This document shows positions 17,509-25,258 of a DNA stretch of 64,000 bases, in pieces. Under the pieces are notes generated by a model. The model was not told the origin of the DNA and did not search any database. It saw only the letters and a program-made list of their open reading frames with translations. The stretch's first letter is position 1, and each line of letters starts with the position of its first letter. Origin of the DNA: Flavobacterium crassostreae (GTDB lineage: Bacteria > Bacteroidota > Bacteroidia > Flavobacteriales > Flavobacteriaceae); NCBI RefSeq assembly GCF_001831475.1, contig NZ_CP017688.1, positions 1,240,001-1,304,000 on the forward strand, written 5' to 3'. Both the position numbers and the translations under genes were made by a program.

Positions 17509-19704
17509 ATGAATCCAAACGAAATTAATATCCACCAGGAATTAAAGAAATTTTTTGGCTTTAGCCAATTTAAAGGACTGCAAGAAGACGTGATAAAAAG
17601 TTTGCTTAATAAACAAAACACCTTTGTTATTATGCCAACTGGAGGCGGAAAATCCCTATGTTATCAGTTGCCCGCTTTGATACAAGAGGGTACTGCAATT
17701 GTGGTTTCTCCGTTGATTGCCTTGATGAAGAACCAAGTGGATGCCATCCGAAGTTTATCTTCTGAAGCAGGTGTCGCCCATGTTTTAAACTCGTCTTTAA
17801 ATAAGGCAGAGATTACTCAGGTAAAAAAAGACATTACCTCTGGATTGACCAAGTTGCTTTATGTGGCTCCAGAGTCTTTAACCAAAGAAGAAAACGTAAA
17901 TTTTTTAAAAAGCGTTTCTATTTCTTTTGTTGCCATTGATGAGGCACATTGTATCTCCGAGTGGGGGCACGATTTTAGACCAGAATACCGCAATCTTAAA
18001 AGCATTATAAAGCAATTAGGAGATGTGCCTATTATTGGACTAACCGCGACCGCCACCCCAAAAGTGCAAGAAGATATTCTGAAAAACTTAGACATGTGTG
18101 GGGCCAAAACCTTTAAGGCATCCTTCAATAGACCCAATTTATATTATGAGGTGCGCACCAAGACCAAAAATGTAGAATCCGATATCATACGTTTTATAAG
18201 GCAACACAAAGGCAAGTCGGGTATTATATATTGTCTTAGTCGCAAAAAAGTAGAAGCCATCGCAGAGGTGTTGCAGGTTAACGGAATTAGCGCAGTGCCG
18301 TATCATGCGGGTTTAGATGCCAAAACAAGAGCAAAACATCAAGACATGTTTTTGATGGAAGATGTAGATGTAGTGGTAGCAACAATAGCCTTTGGGATGG
18401 GGATTGATAAACCAGATGTACGGTTTGTAATACACCACGATATTCCAAAATCGTTAGAAAGCTACTACCAAGAAACCGGCCGAGCGGGTCGTGATGGAGG
18501 CGAAGGACATTGTTTGGCCTATTACTCCTACAAAGATGTAGAAAAACTAGAAAAATTTATGTCCGGCAAGCCAGTAGCCGAGCAAGAAATAGGCTTTGCT
18601 TTATTGCAAGAAGTAGTGGCTTATGCCGAAACCTCTATGTCAAGAAGAAAGTTTTTATTGCATTATTTTGGCGAAGAATTTGATAGCCAAACCGGTGAAG
18701 GCGCCACCATGGACGACAATGTTAGTAATCCAAAAACTAAAATTGAAGCCCAAGAACAAGTTCTAAAACTCTTAGAAGTAGTACGAGATACTAAGCACCT
18801 ATACAAATCCAAAGAAATTGTTTTTACCTTAATAGGAAGAGTAAATGCCGTTATAAAAGCACACCGTACAGATATACAACCCTTTTTTGGGTCTGGAGTT
18901 TCTTTTGACGAAAAATATTGGATGGCACTCCTACGACAAGTATTGGTTGCAGGCTACCTTACCAAAGATATTGAAACCTATGGTATTGTTAAAATTACAG
19001 ACAAAGGACTGGATTTTATTAAAAAACCCACTTCGTTCTTAATGTCCGAAGACCACCAATATAACGAAACAGTAGACGAAGCCATTGTTACTGCATCCAA
19101 GATTACACTAGCCATTGATGCCGTTTTGATGACCATGCTAAAAGAGTTGCGCAAAAAAGTAGCCAAAAAAATTGGAGTACCGCCATTTGTAGTTTTTCAG
19201 GACCCTTCACTAGAAGATATGGCTCTAAAATATCCAATTTCATTGAGTGAATTAATCAATATACACGGAGTTGGAGAAGGTAAGGCCAAAAAATACGGCA
19301 CCGAGTTTGTCACATTGATCCATAAATATGTTCAAGAAAACGACATCCTTCGGCCAGATGATTTGGTGGTAAAATCTACAGGAACAAATTCTGTAAACAA
19401 ACTCTACATCATTCAGAATATTGACCGAAAATTATCCCTAGAGGATATCGCTAAAGCAAAAGGGTTAACCATGGATTTGTTGATCAAAGAGATGGAACAA
19501 ATAGTATACTCAGGCACCAAGCTAAATATTAAATATTGGATTGATGAAATGCTAGATGAAGACCAACAAGAGGAGATATACGATTATTTTATGGAGTCAG
19601 AATCAGATAAAATAGAAGAAGCTCTAAAAGAATTTGAAGGAGATTATGATATTGACGAACTGCGATTAATGCGAATAAAATTTATAAGCGAAGTAGCTAA
19701 TTAA
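17509..19704 (+). CDS. recQ: ATP-dependent DNA helicase RecQ (zinc site lost)
   Basis: 731 residues. Superfamily 2 motifs are clear: Walker A MPTGGGKSLCYQLPA (Lys48), DEAH box AIDEAHCISEWGHDFRPEY (144-147), GLTATATPKVQEDI, and motif VI QETGRAGRDG. A winged-helix RQC region and an HRDC-like end (LINIHGVGEGKAKKYG) follow, then a long acidic C-terminus. The zinc-binding module after motif VI keeps its shape, but all four cysteines are replaced: TSMSRRKFLLHYFGEEF and TGEGATMDDNV stand where CRR, CG and CDxC are usual. It unwinds DNA in recombination and fork repair. Confidence 0.95.
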   Translation: MNPNEINIHQELKKFFGFSQFKGLQEDVIKSLLNKQNTFVIMPTGGGKSLCYQLPALIQEGTAIVVSPLIALMKNQVDAIRSLSSEAGVAHVLNSSLNKAEITQVKKDITSGLTKLLYVAPESLTKEENVNFLKSVSISFVAIDEAHCISEWGHDFRPEYRNLKSIIKQLGDVPIIGLTATATPKVQEDILKNLDMCGAKTFKASFNRPNLYYEVRTKTKNVESDIIRFIRQHKGKSGIIYCLSRKKVEAIAEVLQVNGISAVPYHAGLDAKTRAKHQDMFLMEDVDVVVATIAFGMGIDKPDVRFVIHHDIPKSLESYYQETGRAGRDGGEGHCLAYYSYKDVEKLEKFMSGKPVAEQEIGFALLQEVVAYAETSMSRRKFLLHYFGEEFDSQTGEGATMDDNVSNPKTKIEAQEQVLKLLEVVRDTKHLYKSKEIVFTLIGRVNAVIKAHRTDIQPFFGSGVSFDEKYWMALLRQVLVAGYLTKDIETYGIVKITDKGLDFIKKPTSFLMSEDHQYNETVDEAIVTASKITLAIDAVLMTMLKELRKKVAKKIGVPPFVVFQDPSLEDMALKYPISLSELINIHGVGEGKAKKYGTEFVTLIHKYVQENDILRPDDLVVKSTGTNSVNKLYIIQNIDRKLSLEDIAKAKGLTMDLLIKEMEQIVYSGTKLNIKYWIDEMLDEDQQEEIYDYFMESESDKIEEALKEFEGDYDIDELRLMRIKFISEVAN

Positions 19705-19726
19705 TCCGTTGGTTTTGAACTGTATA

Positions 19727-19774
19727 AATAGCAATAAGGTCTTAAAGAAATAGCTTTAAGACCTTATTGCTATT
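19727..19774. terminator. bidirectional terminator between recQ and the 81-residue gene
   Basis: A perfect 21-bp inverted repeat (19727-19747 with 19754-19774, 6-nt loop) followed on the plus strand by a T-rich run. Its right arm includes the stop codon of the minus-strand 81-residue gene, so it should serve both convergent genes. Confidence 0.85.
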
Positions 19775-20015
19775 TTTGTTCTACATAAATTTCTGCCCGA
19801 TGGGGTTTCAATGCGTCTCTAACCTGGATCAGATGCTCGTCTGTAACCACCATAAAAGCAACGGCATGCATAGCGCTACGGATTTCAAAACCAGTAATAT
19901 GTAAAGGTAGTTTTTCAAGAGCAATATATTCTTTGAGGTGGATTTCGTGGTGTTCTGCTGTTTTTGCGCCAGCGGGACCTTTAAAATCCCAAATCATTTT
20001 TATTTTTCTAGACAT
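19770..20015 (-). CDS. conserved hypothetical protein, 81 residues
   Basis: A small soluble alpha/beta protein: MSRKIKMIWDFKGPAGAKTA, then three histidines in EHHEIHLKEY, and GFEIRSAMHAVAFMVVTDEH with a ferredoxin-fold-like strand-helix pattern. I do not recognise a family. Coding quality looks good throughout, and the stop lies inside a strong bidirectional terminator. It stands alone between recQ and the FAD-oxidoreductase gene. The clustered His residues could bind a metal, but this is speculation. Confidence 0.65.
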   Translation of the reverse strand: MSRKIKMIWDFKGPAGAKTAEHHEIHLKEYIALEKLPLHITGFEIRSAMHAVAFMVVTDEHLIQVRDALKPHRAEIYVEQK

Positions 20016-20109
20016 TATATTTAAGCTATAAGAGTTTGGAACCAGTAAAGGTACCGTTCTATTTTTAAAAACGACTTTAGATTAAACAATAAATTCCGGT
20101 TCAAAACAC

Positions 20110-20117
20110 TATTTTTG
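20110..20117 (+). promoter_or_regulatory. -7 promoter box before the FAD oxidoreductase gene
   Basis: TATTTTTG is a full match to the -7 consensus. The start codon is 61 nt downstream, giving a fairly long leader for this genome. Confidence 0.5.
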
Positions 20118-20178
20118 CAGTTGTTTTGTTTTTAAATATACTCCAAAACACGATTGCATTTTTAAAAAAAAAGATACC

Positions 20179-21753
20179 ATGCCCCAAGAACTCCTTTTAC
20201 AAGTTACTCCAGAGATTGCCGCAAACCAAGAGCAACTTAAAAACCATATATCCAAACAAATCCAGGTTTCGGCAAATGCGATACAGCAAGTGGTGGTTTT
20301 AAAACGTTCTGTTGACGCACGTCAAAAGGCAATTAAAATCAATTTAAAAGTAGCGGTTTATTTAAAAGGAGATTTTTTTGAAGCAACCAAATTCCAACTG
20401 CCAGATTATCCAAATGTAGCAACAGCACAAGAGGTGGTTGTTGTAGGAGCCGGACCTGCAGGGCTTTTTGCAGCGTTGCAATTAATTGAATTGGGTTTAA
20501 AACCCATTGTGTTGGAGCGAGGCAAAGAAGTACGCGGCCGAAGAAGAGATTTAAAAGCAATCAATGTAGACCATATAGTCCATGAGGATTCTAATTACTG
20601 TTTTGGTGAAGGAGGCGCAGGAACCTATTCGGACGGCAAGCTGTATACACGATCCAAAAAACGAGGAGATGTAACCAGAATATTAGAATTATTAGTAGCC
20701 TACGGAGCCACGCCAGATATTTTGGTAGAGGCGCATCCACATATTGGAACCAATAAATTGCCTCAAATTATCCAAGACATTCGTCAAAAAATACTTGCAT
20801 GTGGTGGACAGGTTTTGTTTGAAACTCGGGTAACGGATATTTTAATCAAAAACAACGAAGTACAAGGCGTTGTAACACATCAAGGCGATACCATTTTGGC
20901 CAACAAGATGATTTTAGCAACAGGGCATTCGGCTCGGGATATATATCAATTATTAGATACCAAAAAAATATTTATAGAAGCAAAACCTTTTGCCTTGGGC
21001 GTACGAGCAGAGCATTCACAAGCTTTGATAGATCAAATACAATACAGTTGTGATTATCGGGGAGAGTTGTTGCCGCCAGCACCCTATAGTATTGTAAAAC
21101 AAGTAGGCGGTAGAGGGATGTATTCTTTTTGTATGTGTCCTGGTGGAGTGATTGCTCCCTGTGCTACCAGCCCAGGAGAGGTGGTTACTAATGGCTGGTC
21201 TCCCTCCAAGCGGGACCAACCAACGGCCAATTCTGGGATTGTGATTGAACTAAGACTAGAAGATTTTAAGCCATTTGCAAAATTTGGAGCCCTAGCAGGG
21301 ATGGAGTTTCAAAAAAGCATAGAACAAAAAGCGTGGCAGCTTGCAGGAGAGAGCCAAAGAGTGCCAGCACAACGCATGATAGATTTTACACAAGGCAAAG
21401 TATCGTCTAGTATTCCTAAAACTTCATACGTTCCAGGAACCACTTCCGTAGAAATGGGACAGGTTTTTCCGGGTTTTTTGACCCAAATATTGCGAGAAGG
21501 TTTTTCTGAGTTTGGTAAATCCATGAAAGGATACCTTACAAACGAAGCTATATTGCATGCGCCAGAATCCAGAACTTCCTCTCCTGTGCGCATTCCTAGA
21601 GATCCAATTTCTTACGAGCATCTTCAAATAAAAGGATTGTATCCTTGTGGAGAAGGTGCAGGATATGCAGGTGGTATAATATCTGCAGCCATTGATGGCG
21701 AAAAATGTGCTTTAATGGTTGGGGAGTGCTTGCGCCAAAAAAACATGCAATAG
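20179..21753 (+). CDS. NAD(P)/FAD-dependent oxidoreductase (COG2509-type)
   Basis: 524 residues. An N-terminal domain of about 85 residues (VSANAIQQVVVLKRSVDARQ) precedes the FAD-binding Rossmann motif VVVVGAGPAGLFAALQLIEL and VLERGKEVRGRRRD. A glycine-rich FAD loop (EGGAGTYSDGKLYTRSKKRG) and the C-terminal FAD motif GLYPCGEGAGYAGGIISAA, then AIDG, follow. Proteins of this family are uncharacterised flavoproteins found in many bacteria. Three Cys lie close together in YSFCMCPGGVIAPC. It has its own promoter and no close partner gene. Confidence 0.85.
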   Translation: MPQELLLQVTPEIAANQEQLKNHISKQIQVSANAIQQVVVLKRSVDARQKAIKINLKVAVYLKGDFFEATKFQLPDYPNVATAQEVVVVGAGPAGLFAALQLIELGLKPIVLERGKEVRGRRRDLKAINVDHIVHEDSNYCFGEGGAGTYSDGKLYTRSKKRGDVTRILELLVAYGATPDILVEAHPHIGTNKLPQIIQDIRQKILACGGQVLFETRVTDILIKNNEVQGVVTHQGDTILANKMILATGHSARDIYQLLDTKKIFIEAKPFALGVRAEHSQALIDQIQYSCDYRGELLPPAPYSIVKQVGGRGMYSFCMCPGGVIAPCATSPGEVVTNGWSPSKRDQPTANSGIVIELRLEDFKPFAKFGALAGMEFQKSIEQKAWQLAGESQRVPAQRMIDFTQGKVSSSIPKTSYVPGTTSVEMGQVFPGFLTQILREGFSEFGKSMKGYLTNEAILHAPESRTSSPVRIPRDPISYEHLQIKGLYPCGEGAGYAGGIISAAIDGEKCALMVGECLRQKNMQ

Positions 21754-21941
21754 TAAAACCAATTTGGTTATTTAAGATTAGAATGCTTTTATAAAGGCAG
21801 TGTAAATTTATATAATAATATAAGGAGTACAAAAAAGCAGTGTAGCATACCTGTTTAAAAAAAATATTTATTGTAAAAACAACAGGGTTTAACAATTCGA
21901 AACAGAACGTTAAAGCCTCCATTTATTCTAGATCTTTTTTG

Positions 21942-21949
21942 TATTTTTG
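21942..21949 (+). promoter_or_regulatory. -7 promoter box before idi
   Basis: TATTTTTG, a full consensus match, 17 nt before the idi ATG. It probably drives idi and perhaps queD-prxQ-manA as well. Confidence 0.55.
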
Positions 21950-21966
21950 TTTGGCTAAAATTAATT

Positions 21967-22494
21967 ATGACACAAGAAAACGTAATACTGGTAAACACAA
22001 AGGATGAGCAAATAGGAATAATGCCTAAGTTAGAAGCCCACGAAAAAGGAGTCTTGCATAGAGCATTTTCGGTATTTATTTTAAACAAGAACAATGAGAT
22101 AATGTTGCAGCAACGTGCGCATCACAAGTACCATTCGCCGTTGTTATGGACCAATACCTGTTGTAGCCACCAGAGAGAAAACGAGACCAATATCCAAGCT
22201 GGCAAGAGGCGTCTTTATGAAGAAATGGGTTTTAGAGCAGATTTAAAAGAATTGTTTCATTTTATATACAAAGCCCCTTTTGATAATGGTTTGACCGAGC
22301 ATGAGTTAGACCATGTGATGTTAGGGTATTATGATGAAGAACCCGTGATTAATCCCGACGAAGTTGAAGCTTGGAAATGGATGGGTATTGAGTCTGTTCA
22401 AGAGGACATTCAAAAAAATCCAGAACAGTACACCGTGTGGTTCAAAATTATATTTGATCAATTTTACCATTACTTAGAAGATCATAAGCTGTAA
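21967..22494 (+). CDS. idi: isopentenyl-diphosphate delta-isomerase, type 1
   Basis: 175 residues, the normal type 1 length. The Nudix-fold domain contains LLWTNTCCSHQRENETN with the catalytic Cys, the metal-binding His residues in HKYHSPL and CCSH, the modified Nudix box RRLYEEMGF, and the catalytic Glu region GLTEHELDHVMLG. It interconverts isopentenyl and dimethylallyl diphosphate in the cytosol, feeding carotenoids, menaquinone and undecaprenyl phosphate. It heads a compact run of metabolic genes on the plus strand. Confidence 0.95.
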   Translation: MTQENVILVNTKDEQIGIMPKLEAHEKGVLHRAFSVFILNKNNEIMLQQRAHHKYHSPLLWTNTCCSHQRENETNIQAGKRRLYEEMGFRADLKELFHFIYKAPFDNGLTEHELDHVMLGYYDEEPVINPDEVEAWKWMGIESVQEDIQKNPEQYTVWFKIIFDQFYHYLEDHKL

Positions 22495-22576
22495 TGTGAG
22501 TTTAGAGCAAGTAAAGCAAACCAAATAGTTTTTTTTAATTTTTTTTAAAAAGAAACCACCCTAAAACCACCCTATT

Positions 22577-22987
22577 ATGAAAGTTACAATAAGCAGAAAA
22601 GCACATTTTAATGCAGCCCATAGATTGTATAGAAAAGATTGGTCTTTAGAAAAAAACGATGCCGTATTTGGCAAGTGCAACAATCCTAATTTTCATGGGC
22701 ATAATTATGATTTGATTGTAAGCGTGACAGGGCCGATTGATCCTGAGACAGGATTTGTTATGGATGTAAAGTTTTTGGCCGAAATAATAAAAGAAGAAGT
22801 AGAGTTGCAATTGGATCATAAAAATTTAAATCTAGATGTTCCGGAATTTCAAGATTTGAATCCAACGGCAGAGAATATTGCAGTAGTAATCTGGAATAAA
22901 ATCAGAAAAAGAATACAAAAAACTTTTGAATTAGAAGTAGTTCTATATGAAACTGCTCGTAATTTTGTAACCTATAAAGGAGAATAA
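22577..22987 (+). CDS. queD: 6-carboxytetrahydropterin synthase (6-pyruvoyl-tetrahydropterin synthase family)
   Basis: 136 residues. The zinc ligands are His15 (FNAAHRL) and His40/His42 (NFHGHNY), with the catalytic Cys34 in FGKCNNPN. ETGFVMDVKFLAEIIKEEV and LDHKNLN, with Asp-His, complete the QueD/PTPS pattern, and the C-terminal Glu is in LYETARNF. It makes 6-carboxytetrahydropterin from dihydroneopterin triphosphate for queuosine. A folate- or biopterin-directed PTPS is the alternative. The next gene overlaps its stop by one base. Confidence 0.9.
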   Translation: MKVTISRKAHFNAAHRLYRKDWSLEKNDAVFGKCNNPNFHGHNYDLIVSVTGPIDPETGFVMDVKFLAEIIKEEVELQLDHKNLNLDVPEFQDLNPTAENIAVVIWNKIRKRIQKTFELEVVLYETARNFVTYKGE

Positions 22988-23445
22988 TGGCATTGAAAAT
23001 AGGAGATAGAGTACCTGATTTTACATCCAAAACAAGTACCAATAGCAATTTTGATAGCAGAGACATAATAGGTCAAAAAGTAGCAGTGATTTATTTTTAT
23101 CCCAAAGATAATACTGCAGTTTGTACCGCACAAGCATGTAGTTTTAGGGATCAATACCAAGATTTTAAAGACTTAGGAGCCGAAGTGATCGGTATTAGTG
23201 CCGACAGTATAGCCTCGCATGAGGAGTTTGCCGCTAGGCATGCATTGCCCTTTGTGCTTTTGTCTGATTCGGATAAAAAAATAAAAACGCTCTTTGGAGT
23301 GCCCTCCGCTTTATTTGGTTTGCTGCCAGGCAGAGTAACCTATGTGGTAGATAAAAACGGATATATAGTACTTATTTTTAATAGTGTTTTAGGTAATAAT
23401 CACATTGTTAAAGCATTAAAGGCAGTGAAAAATTTAGTGTCTTAG
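22987..23445 (+). CDS. thioredoxin-dependent peroxiredoxin, Bcp/PrxQ type
   Basis: 152 residues. The peroxidatic Cys46 is in DNTAVCTAQACSFRD, with the resolving Cys51 five residues later as in two-Cys PrxQ enzymes. The Pro usually before the peroxidatic Cys (TPGCT) is replaced by Ala-Val, which is a little unusual. VAVIYFYPKDNT, VIGISADSIASHEEFAARH and the late GRVTYVVDKNG are standard. It reduces hydroperoxides in the cytosol. Its start overlaps the queD stop by one base. Confidence 0.92.
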   Translation: MALKIGDRVPDFTSKTSTNSNFDSRDIIGQKVAVIYFYPKDNTAVCTAQACSFRDQYQDFKDLGAEVIGISADSIASHEEFAARHALPFVLLSDSDKKIKTLFGVPSALFGLLPGRVTYVVDKNGYIVLIFNSVLGNNHIVKALKAVKNLVS

Positions 23446-23473
23446 GATATTAATTTACTAAAAAACATAAATT

Positions 23474-24442
23474 ATGGATGATAAAATATATCCTTTGCAA
23501 TTTAATCCTATTTTAAAAGAAAGAATTTGGGGTGGTAAAAAGTTAAAAACAGTTCTGGATAAACCAATCACATCAGCCATTACTGGAGAGAGTTGGGAGC
23601 TGTCTACCGTAGAGGGAGATATCAGTTGTGTTGCCAATGGTATTTTGAAAGGAAAGAGATTATCGGATGTAATACAACAAATGCCAGAACAATTGTTAGG
23701 CACCATGGTATATGCGCGTTTTGGTACCCAATTTCCACTACTTTTTAAATATTTAGATGCCCACCAAGATCTGTCTATACAAGTACACCCCAATGATGCC
23801 TTAGCACAAAAAAGGCATAATTCTTTTGGTAAAACAGAAATGTGGTACGTAATGCAGGCCGATCCAGGAGCGAAAATAATTGTAGGATTTAAAGAAGAAG
23901 CCAATTCCAGCCAATATATCCGTCATTTAAAAGACAATAGTTTGTTGTCTATTCTAGACGTTATAGAGGTCCAAAAAGGAGATGCATTTTTCTTAGATTC
24001 GGGAACCATCCACGCCATAGGTTCGGGCTTGCTAATTGCTGAGATACAGCAAACCTCAGACATAACCTACCGACTGTATGATTATGATAGGGTAGATGCT
24101 CAGGGAAACAAAAGAGAATTGCATGTAGACCTAGCCTTAGAGGCTATAAATTATCATAAAGTAGACAGCCGTAAAGTATATCTAAAAGAAGAAAACCAGC
24201 CCAATTCAATTGTGAATTGCCCTTATTTTTCGACAAATTTAATACCACTATCTAGTAGCATGATTGTTAGTAAAACGGCCGCTAGTTTTACGGTATATAT
24301 GTGTTTAGAGGGAGCGTTTTTGTTAGAATATAATCTAAACAGCTATAGTTATAAAAAAGGAGATACCGTATTGATACCCGCCGCAATGGATTATTATACG
24401 ATGACCGGAAAAGCGTCTATATTAGAAATATACATTTCATAG
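23474..24442 (+). CDS. manA: type I (class I) mannose-6-phosphate isomerase
   Basis: 322 residues, the short Bacteroidetes/Firmicutes form. ERIWGGKKLKTVL and SWELSTVEGDIS open the cupin fold. The zinc ligands lie in LSIQVHPNDALA (Gln, His) and KTEMWYVM (Glu), and the later His is in DSGTIHAIGSGLLIAEIQQT, followed by TYRLYDYDR. It interconverts fructose-6-phosphate and mannose-6-phosphate, supplying GDP-mannose-type precursors for glycans. It lies 28 nt after the peroxiredoxin gene in the same direction. Confidence 0.93.
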   Translation: MDDKIYPLQFNPILKERIWGGKKLKTVLDKPITSAITGESWELSTVEGDISCVANGILKGKRLSDVIQQMPEQLLGTMVYARFGTQFPLLFKYLDAHQDLSIQVHPNDALAQKRHNSFGKTEMWYVMQADPGAKIIVGFKEEANSSQYIRHLKDNSLLSILDVIEVQKGDAFFLDSGTIHAIGSGLLIAEIQQTSDITYRLYDYDRVDAQGNKRELHVDLALEAINYHKVDSRKVYLKEENQPNSIVNCPYFSTNLIPLSSSMIVSKTAASFTVYMCLEGAFLLEYNLNSYSYKKGDTVLIPAAMDYYTMTGKASILEIYIS

Positions 24443-24464
24443 TTAGTAATAGAAAGATTATATG

Positions 24465-24472
24465 TACTTTTG
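24465..24472 (+). promoter_or_regulatory. -7 promoter box before the 88-residue gene
   Basis: TACTTTTG is a full -7 consensus match, 25 nt before the ATG at 24498. A start at 24462 would lie upstream of the transcript, so ATG 24498 is preferred. Confidence 0.55.
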
Positions 24473-24497
24473 CAAACGCAAATTAAAATTAAAAAAA

Positions 24498-24764
24498 ATG
24501 GCAAACGTTAAGAATTTAAAAAAAGACATCAACTACGTACTAGGAGATATTATTGAAGCAGTTTATTTGTTTGAAATTTCTACAACAGGAAAACCAACAA
24601 CAGAAACTAATAACTTGATTGATGAGGCTATCGCTGCATTTGATGTTTTAATAGCAAAAGTTAATGCTAAAAATGTAGAAAACAAAAAAGCACACTTTAA
24701 GCAAATCCATACTGAATTGGAACAAACTGCTAATCAATTGATTGCTAAAATCAACGAGTTGTAG
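24498..24764 (+). CDS. small conserved helical protein, 88 residues
   Basis: MANVKNLKKDINYVLGDIIE opens an almost wholly helical, acidic/lysine-rich protein without Cys or any motif I recognise. Heptad-like Ile/Leu spacing (IDEAIAAFDVLIAKVNAKNV, then IHTELEQTANQLIAKINEL) suggests a helical bundle or coiled coil. It has its own promoter between manA and the tRNA pair. Function unknown; the clean codon use suggests a well-expressed real gene. Confidence 0.75.
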   Translation: MANVKNLKKDINYVLGDIIEAVYLFEISTTGKPTTETNNLIDEAIAAFDVLIAKVNAKNVENKKAHFKQIHTELEQTANQLIAKINEL

Positions 24765-24797
24765 TCAAAAAAACGATAAAAAAAATATAGATTTATT

Positions 24798-24827
24798 TTG
24801 TAAAATATAAATTGATCTGTATATTTG
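24798..24827 (+). promoter_or_regulatory. promoter of the first tRNA-Thr gene
   Basis: TTG at 24798-24800, a 19-bp spacer and TATATTTG at 24820-24827 form a complete Bacteroidetes promoter. The mature tRNA begins 15 nt downstream. The second copy keeps exactly the same geometry. Confidence 0.8.
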
Positions 24828-24842
24828 CACCCGTAATGAGAC

Positions 24843-24916
24843 GCCAGCGTAGCTCAGTTGGCTAGAGCAGCTGATTTGTAATCAGCAGGTCGTGGGTTCG
24901 AGTCCCTCCGCCGGCT
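24843..24916 (+). tRNA. tRNA-Thr (anticodon TGT), copy 1
   Basis: 74 nt fold into a cloverleaf: acceptor GCCAGCG with CGCCGGC, D arm GCTC-AGTTGGCTA-GAGC, anticodon stem GCTGA-TTTGTAA-TCAGC with anticodon TGT, T arm GTGGG-TTCGAGT-CCCTC, discriminator T. CCA is not encoded. Position 4:69 is A-C and position 50:64 is T-T, two non-pairing positions. The gene is followed by a hairpin terminator. Confidence 0.95.
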
Positions 24917-24922
24917 CATTCT

Positions 24923-24951
24923 AAAACCATCTAACTTTGTTAGGTGGTTTT
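24923..24951 (+). terminator. terminator of tRNA-Thr copy 1
   Basis: 13-bp stem (24923-24935 with 24939-24951, one G-T pair, 3-nt loop) running into a T tract, 6 nt after the tRNA. Confidence 0.85.
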
Positions 24952-25019
24952 TTGTTTATTGAAACCAAAAAGGATTAAAAATGGATCCAAAAAACAGAAA
25001 TATTATTCCAAAATTTTGT

Positions 25020-25049
25020 TTGTTTTATCCAAATTAATCTATATATTTG
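25020..25049 (+). promoter_or_regulatory. promoter of the second tRNA-Thr gene
   Basis: TTG at 25020-25022, a 19-bp spacer and TATATTTG at 25042-25049. The spacing to the tRNA is identical to copy 1. Confidence 0.8.
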
Positions 25050-25064
25050 CACCCGTAATGAGAC

Positions 25065-25138
25065 GCCAGCGTAGCTCAGTTGGCTAGAGCAGCTGATTTG
25101 TAATCAGCAGGTCGTGGGTTCGAGTCCCTCCGCCGGCT
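25065..25138 (+). tRNA. tRNA-Thr (anticodon TGT), copy 2
   Basis: Identical over its full 74 nt to the copy at 24843, including the A-C at position 4:69 and T-T at 50:64. It has its own promoter and terminator. Confidence 0.95.
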
Positions 25139-25144
25139 CATTCT

Positions 25145-25173
25145 AAAACCATCTAACTTTGTTAGGTGGTTTT
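25145..25173 (+). terminator. terminator of tRNA-Thr copy 2
   Basis: Same 13-bp stem and 3-nt loop as in copy 1 (25145-25157 with 25161-25173), followed by seven T. Confidence 0.85.
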
Positions 25174-25197
25174 TTTGTTTGTTATAGTTTATAAAAA

Positions 25198-25234
25198 AAC
25201 CATCGTCACATGCAATTTGCAAGAAACGATGGTT
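25198..25234 (-). terminator. terminator of the DUF4369 lipoprotein gene
   Basis: On the minus strand AACCATCGT pairs with ACGATGGTT and is followed by a run of seven T. It lies 24 nt after the stop codon at 25259. The loop contains a smaller palindrome, TGCAAATTGCA. Confidence 0.75.
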
Positions 25235-25258
25235 GGTAATGCGTCTTTTTTTTGTAAT

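Larger units (their letters stand above)
24807..25175 (+). repeat. tandem duplication (222-bp period) containing the tRNA-Thr transcription unit
   Basis: Copies at about 24807-24953 and 25029-25175 are offset by exactly 222 nt. Each holds a TATATTTG box, the ACCCGTAATGAGAC leader, an identical tRNA-Thr and the same hairpin terminator. The spacer after the first terminator (24954-25028) has no counterpart of obvious similarity. The region just upstream of the -7 box is similar but not identical, so the duplication is old enough to have diverged outside the transcribed part. Confidence 0.85.

Noticed and set aside
17425..17535. Longer kdsD start at 17535
   Set aside because: The extension would overlap recQ and both promoter boxes, and its translation (many Phe, Leu and His) does not look like the family; TTG 17424 gives the usual length.
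23458..23904. 148-residue minus-strand frame opposite manA
   Set aside because: It is fully antisense to a well-supported gene with intact active-site residues and resembles no known protein.
24843..25138. tRNA-Thr pair as an integration (att) site of a mobile element
   Set aside because: No integrase, no partial tRNA end repeat further away and only chromosomal genes around. The repeat is a local tandem duplication.
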